Shown in pieces: positions 60,361 through 64,000 of a DNA stretch of 64,000 nt. Below the pieces are notes generated by a model. It searched no databases. It was not told where the DNA came from and saw only the letters and a list, made by a program, of their open reading frames with translations. The translations under genes and the position numbers were made by a program. Source of the stretch: Cerasicoccus frondis (lineage in GTDB: Bacteria; Verrucomicrobiota; Verrucomicrobiia; Opitutales; Cerasicoccaceae); the NCBI GenBank assembly GCA_031296915.1, contig JAVDPC010000010.1, forward strand, positions 62,001 to 126,000, written 5' to 3'. Position 1 is the stretch's first letter. Each line of letters begins with the position of its first letter.

Positions 60361-62787
60361 TTAGTGTGAACGATACGACTGGTAGCGGTTTTCATTGTGT
60401 TCTAGCTCAGGCTGTCCTGGCATGCGTACCGTTTGGCCGATGTCTCGTAAGGTAAAGTGAAAGGCGCAGCCTTCTCCCTCCTGCGACTCGACCCAGATTT
60501 GTCCACCATGCCGTTGGATAATCCGCTTACACAGCGCTAGCCCTATTCCCGTTCCGGGATAGAGCTCACGATTGTGCAAGCGTTGGAAAATCACAAAGAT
60601 GCGATCAAAATACTCCGGACGAATTCCAATCCCGTTATCCGTAACCGTTATTTCCCAATGCGACTCATGACGCTGGGCGCTGATGTGGACCCGAGGCGTG
60701 CTTTGCGAGAATTTCAACGCATTCGACAAGAGGTTTTGAAACACCTGACTCAGTTGAGTGTAATCCCCAAATACCTCAGGCAATCCCTCTTGGGTAATTT
60801 CCGCATGACTTTCCTCTATGGCAGTCGCCAAATTCAGCTTCGCGTCAGACACGAGATCACCGAGAGAGAGCGACTGAAACTCACGACTTCTCGTGCCCAC
60901 CCGGGAATAAGAAAGCAAATCGCGAATCAATCGCTGCATGCGTGACACATTACCCACCGTATGGTCGATGAATTCCTTACCCCCATCATCCAGCTTATCT
61001 CGATAACGGCGCGCAAGCAACTGGACACAGCCATCGATGCCCCGCAACGGCTCCTGCAAGTCATGCGAGGCAATGTAGGCAAACTGCTCCAAGTCGGCGT
61101 TGGAACGCGCTAACTCCTCCGCCTGCCGGGCCAGCACCGCTGATGACCGGACACGCTCGGTCACATCGGCGCGAATAGCGACATACTGTCGGGGACGCCC
61201 ATCATCATCCAGAAAAGGCACTATCGTGGTGTCCACCCAATAATGCTCGCCGTCTTTAGCGCGGTTACGAATTTCTCCACGCCAGACCTCACCTTGGGAA
61301 ATAGTTCCCCACAAGTCTTTGAAAAACTCTTTGGAATGGCAGCCGGAATTCAAGATCCGGTGGTCCTGACCAATAAGCTCCTCACGACTGTATTTTGAAA
61401 TGGTGCAAAACTTCTCATTAACATAGGTGATGCGCCCGCGCGCATCAGTCATCGCAACAATCGCATGCTCATCCAACGCCGCCTTGAAATCGATCAAATC
61501 GCGCGACGCCACATCCCTCTCGATTTGAAGCTGATGCAAGTGCGTCATGTCCCGCGCAATCAAGGAGAGCCCCAATTGCTTCCCATTTGAATCATCAACT
61601 GCTGAAATCGTGATGGATACATCAATTAGTTTGCCATCTTTTTGCGCCAGCGTCACTTCCAAGCCTGACACAGTCTCCCCGGCCCGCGCCTTTGGCAACC
61701 ACTCCTGGTGCAGCTTCTCAACGGAAATGATTTCCCGCAGCGGCTGATTCATCGCCTCACTGGCAGGAACGCCGAAGACGACTTCGGCGCCTTTATTCCA
61801 AACCGTAATTCGATTCTGCTGATTCAAACTGACGATTGCATCTTTGGCTCCAGTAACAATCGCCGCCAATAATGCATTATGCGCTTCCGATGATTGCAGC
61901 AGCTCATTCCGCTCCAACAATTCCGCGTGAATTTGGTTTTTCTTTTTAGCAGTATACCAAACAATGACGAAGAGTGTCATCGTATTCGACACCACGAAAA
62001 GGTTAAGCGCCATAACGAACCCAATCAATTCTGCCTGGATCGCCATCATCAAAAGCCACTCCGAACAAAGCGGCGCCAAAATCATGAGTGGTATAATGGT
62101 GCGCGCGCTTTGCCCCCCCAGCAACGGTGAAGTTAGTTGCTTCATGAAGCCTGCCCCAGGTTCGAGAAGCAATATAGCCACACCGACCAACAGAAATAGG
62201 AGCGCAGTATTCAACGCCAATGAACGAAACCAACCCAGATCATAAAGGGACGCTGGCTCAACAACATAGCTGACCAGAGCGATCAAAGAGAGGAGCAGGA
62301 CCATGAAGGCCAGCGTCTGCATCACAAGAACTCGGCGACAAGTTTTCAGGTTTATCACGAGCAATGCGCAACCGACCAAGCACAAGCCCAGAGCTGTTGC
62401 TGCGGACATCCGACCTGGATGATACGGAAGTGCTGTATCTGGATCGCGAATTAACAATTCATCGATGCCTAAATTAACATCCGCCACATACTCAATGAGA
62501 GTTAAAAGCGACATCAGCAGCACAGCTGACGCGGTACTAATGGCAAGCGATTTTGCCCATGCATGACGCTCGACCAGTTGCCGAGACCAGATCGAAAGAC
62601 CCGCCAAAACGAAGCCAATCGCTGTATTCACCTTCATGGTCTCAAGGCCCGGGATTAGGCTTTTTATACCATCAACATCTAGTATCCATCCAATCAGCAC
62701 CACCAGGGGAAGCACCATAGAAACTACCGCCAAAAGACATACAGCAGCGTGACAAGCAGGCCTGTTTCGCTTCATCGAAGCTTCCAT
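60361..62787 (-). CDS. membrane PAS histidine kinase
   Basis: An 808-residue sensor kinase. The N-terminal 275 residues hold about eight hydrophobic spans (MASE-like). Two PAS domains follow ('AIVTGAKDAIVSLNQQNRITVWNKGAEVVFG' and 'AIVAMTDARGRITYVNEKFCTISKYSREELIGQDHRIL', each in parts), the second with a PAC segment ('VWRGEIRNRAKDGEHYWVDTTIVPF'). The transmitter is 'FAYIASHDLQEPLRGIDGCVQLL' (phospho-His in ASHDLQEPL) and 'TDNGIGIRPEYFDRIFVIFQRLHNRELYPGTGIGLALCKRII' (N, G1, F, G2 boxes). The first gene of a three-gene signalling operon. Confidence 0.92.
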   Translation of the reverse strand: MEASMKRNRPACHAAVCLLAVVSMVLPLVVLIGWILDVDGIKSLIPGLETMKVNTAIGFVLAGLSIWSRQLVERHAWAKSLAISTASAVLLMSLLTLIEYVADVNLGIDELLIRDPDTALPYHPGRMSAATALGLCLVGCALLVINLKTCRRVLVMQTLAFMVLLLSLIALVSYVVEPASLYDLGWFRSLALNTALLFLLVGVAILLLEPGAGFMKQLTSPLLGGQSARTIIPLMILAPLCSEWLLMMAIQAELIGFVMALNLFVVSNTMTLFVIVWYTAKKKNQIHAELLERNELLQSSEAHNALLAAIVTGAKDAIVSLNQQNRITVWNKGAEVVFGVPASEAMNQPLREIISVEKLHQEWLPKARAGETVSGLEVTLAQKDGKLIDVSITISAVDDSNGKQLGLSLIARDMTHLHQLQIERDVASRDLIDFKAALDEHAIVAMTDARGRITYVNEKFCTISKYSREELIGQDHRILNSGCHSKEFFKDLWGTISQGEVWRGEIRNRAKDGEHYWVDTTIVPFLDDDGRPRQYVAIRADVTERVRSSAVLARQAEELARSNADLEQFAYIASHDLQEPLRGIDGCVQLLARRYRDKLDDGGKEFIDHTVGNVSRMQRLIRDLLSYSRVGTRSREFQSLSLGDLVSDAKLNLATAIEESHAEITQEGLPEVFGDYTQLSQVFQNLLSNALKFSQSTPRVHISAQRHESHWEITVTDNGIGIRPEYFDRIFVIFQRLHNRELYPGTGIGLALCKRIIQRHGGQIWVESQEGEGCAFHFTLRDIGQTVRMPGQPELEHNENRYQSYRSH

Positions 62788-62946
62788 GTATAACTTTTAA
62801 AATGGGCACTTGCCTTTTTCAATTAAATTTAGTATTGAAAAGCCAATTTTATCAGTAATCAATATCATCTACAACGCGCATCCACTAGCCAATCGACCAT
62901 GCTAAGGACCTAGTTCTCCGTAGAGCAGCCTCACTCAGGCGCCGCG

Positions 62947-62987
62947 AAAATACCCTTAAAATCAAGGGCATTTTGGGCGTTTTTTTA
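62947..62987 (+). terminator. hairpin with T run upstream of the LuxR-type gene
   Basis: AAAATACCCTT pairs with AAGGGCATTTT (one mismatch) around AAAATC, followed by GGGCG and seven T. It looks like a terminator or attenuator, but no gene precedes it on this strand; it may be a leader attenuator of the response-regulator gene at 63065. Confidence 0.45.
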
Positions 62988-63064
62988 TTAAATTTCGCCT
63001 GTTCCCCCTCAGAGAGGGCAGACTAGAATTGCATTGCATAAATAGAATAACTACTCTTTTGGCC

Positions 63065-63706
63065 ATGAAACGCATAGTCGTTGTTGAAGATCAGCTTATC
63101 CTTAGAGAATTCATCGTCCGGCTCATCGTTGAAAGCCCGATGCTGGAGCTAGTAGCTGAGACTGGTGATGGTCTGGAAGGTTATCAACTGATTCTGAAAC
63201 ACCAACCTGACGTCGTGGTTCTGGACATCATGTTGCCGGGACTCAACGGCATCAGCATTATGCAGAAAATAAAGCGTGAAATGCCTGACATACATGTTTT
63301 GGGGTTTTCGGCTTTCCAAAACCGCAACATGGTCCGCCAAATGATGGAGTGTGGCGCGACGGGGCTTGTGCAAAAATCGGAAAGCTTGCAAATCCTGGAA
63401 ACTGCAATCAACACCGTTGTCCAGGGGCAGACATTCTACAGCCCAAACATCTCAGCGATGCTGCGCGACATCATGCTCTATCCCGAGCAAGGGGACAGTC
63501 CTGAGTCCTTATCCACTCGCGAGCGCGAGGTGCTGCAACTCGTTGCCGAAAGCCACAGTAATAAAGAAATCGCCGCCAAGCTGGGCATCAGCGTCAAGAC
63601 CGCAGAGACACATCGTAACCGCATCATTGCCAAACTAAACATTCACGACACTGCAGGCTTAACACGGTTTGCCATCGTGCATGGGCTCATCGACCCGAGC
63701 GCCTAG
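63065..63706 (+). CDS. NarL/LuxR-family response regulator
   Basis: A 213-residue two-domain regulator. Receiver: 'KRIVVVEDQLILREFI', 'DVVVLDIMLPGLNGISI' (phospho-Asp), 'VLGFSAFQNRNMV', 'GLVQKSESLQ' (Lys). HTH: 'LSTREREVLQLVAESHSNKEIAAKLGISVKTAETHRNRIIAKL', the canonical LuxR block (given in parts). The ATG at 63065 gives the normal N-terminus, the ATG at 63029 only an extension. It is divergent from the kinase operon and may be the output regulator for it. Confidence 0.92.
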   Translation: MKRIVVVEDQLILREFIVRLIVESPMLELVAETGDGLEGYQLILKHQPDVVVLDIMLPGLNGISIMQKIKREMPDIHVLGFSAFQNRNMVRQMMECGATGLVQKSESLQILETAINTVVQGQTFYSPNISAMLRDIMLYPEQGDSPESLSTREREVLQLVAESHSNKEIAAKLGISVKTAETHRNRIIAKLNIHDTAGLTRFAIVHGLIDPSA

Positions 63707-63754
63707 CGGCGTGGAATCTAATTCTAGGGAGTATGCCTAATGATCGGATGCGGA

Positions 63755-64000
63755 TTAGCGGCTTTTACCAATAACGGTAGGCAGACCCAACTGCTTGGCG
63801 TAAGCCATGCCCTGCGCATCGGCGCCGGCAGAATTCAACACTCCGAAGATCACGCCTTCGTAAGCGCTCGCCGTCATGATTTCAGGGTCTTCAGAAAAAT
63901 TGTTTGCCCCCTGAGTCACCCAGCCCTGGCCTTCAAGACGCACCAGCCAGTGTCCCACCAAATCGCCGTCCGCATCGCGAAATACCGCCATCATGCCGGG
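63755..64000 (-). CDS. C-terminal end of an unidentified gene
   Basis: About 80 codons are visible and the frame runs to the window edge, so this is probably the C-terminal part of a longer gene. Residues such as 'MMAVFRDADGDLVGHWLVRLEGQGWVTQG' and 'SAYEGVIFGVLNSAGADAQGMAYAKQLGLPTVIGK' recognise no family for me. The start, if there is one inside the window, would be the ATG at 63994. Confidence 0.4.
   Translation of the reverse strand, partial: PGMMAVFRDADGDLVGHWLVRLEGQGWVTQGANNFSEDPEIMTASAYEGVIFGVLNSAGADAQGMAYAKQLGLPTVIGKSR

Overview
The window looks like chromosomal DNA of a polysaccharide-degrading Verrucomicrobiota, most likely class Opitutia/Opitutae (Puniceicoccales-like). This is an inference from: two giant prepilin-like proteins of a type I associate with Verrucomicrobia, a PEP-CTERM protein with an autotransporter-type beta-strand passenger, many secreted glycoside hydrolases, LacI regulators with the hinge style common in that group, C-terminal '[11 protein letters not shown]' type segments, and a general lack of Shine-Dalgarno sequences. 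I cannot name the species.

Layout. 0.2-11.1 kb: a giant GspK/PilX-like protein, a GH78-type alpha-L-rhamnosidase followed by a broken arabinose/fucose-isomerase-like gene, and a NodB-type deacetylase fused to PKD-like and PA14 domains. 11.1-12.07 kb holds no gene. 12.07-17.0 kb is an integrative element beside tRNA-Gly(CCC): a DUF932-like protein, a chain of four overlapping genes that includes a Cas4/RecB-like nuclease, an excisionase-like HTH protein and a tyrosine recombinase. 17.4-19.5 kb carries a family-3 solute-binding protein and CorA.

19.5-27.6 kb is a Mu-like phage head and packaging cassette (holin-like, coiled-coil, small terminase, large terminase, portal, protease, decoration, major capsid). 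It has no tail, integrase or replication genes. It is rich in repeats: G-free leaders directly in front of start codons, a small dispersed palindrome (ACTTTG..CAAAGT) inside and between genes, and a run of seven hairpins after the capsid gene. 27.6-38.6 kb is housekeeping: alpha/beta hydrolase, cyclophilin, RNase D-like exonuclease, MBL hydrolase, beta-propeller protein, hemF, hemE, a small secreted protein, a LacI regulator, a deacetylase, a GH57 protein and a secreted protein coupled to the second giant prepilin-like protein (38.6-42.2 kb).

42.3-57.2 kb is a coherent beta-glycan utilization locus: GPH sugar transporter, PEP-CTERM beta-strand protein, LacI regulator, a clan GH-A hydrolase, three GH5 enzymes (one with three unrecognised repeat modules, one with two CBM-like modules) and an SGNH esterase. 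Eight copies of a palindrome CGCAA-N4-TTGCG (six exact, two with one mismatch) lie upstream of the transcription units here and I saw none elsewhere, so I infer a local LacI-type regulon. 57.3-63.7 kb is a signalling cluster: hybrid PAS histidine kinase, single-domain response regulator, membrane PAS histidine kinase, and a divergent NarL/LuxR-type regulator. The last 250 bases hold the end of an unidentified gene.
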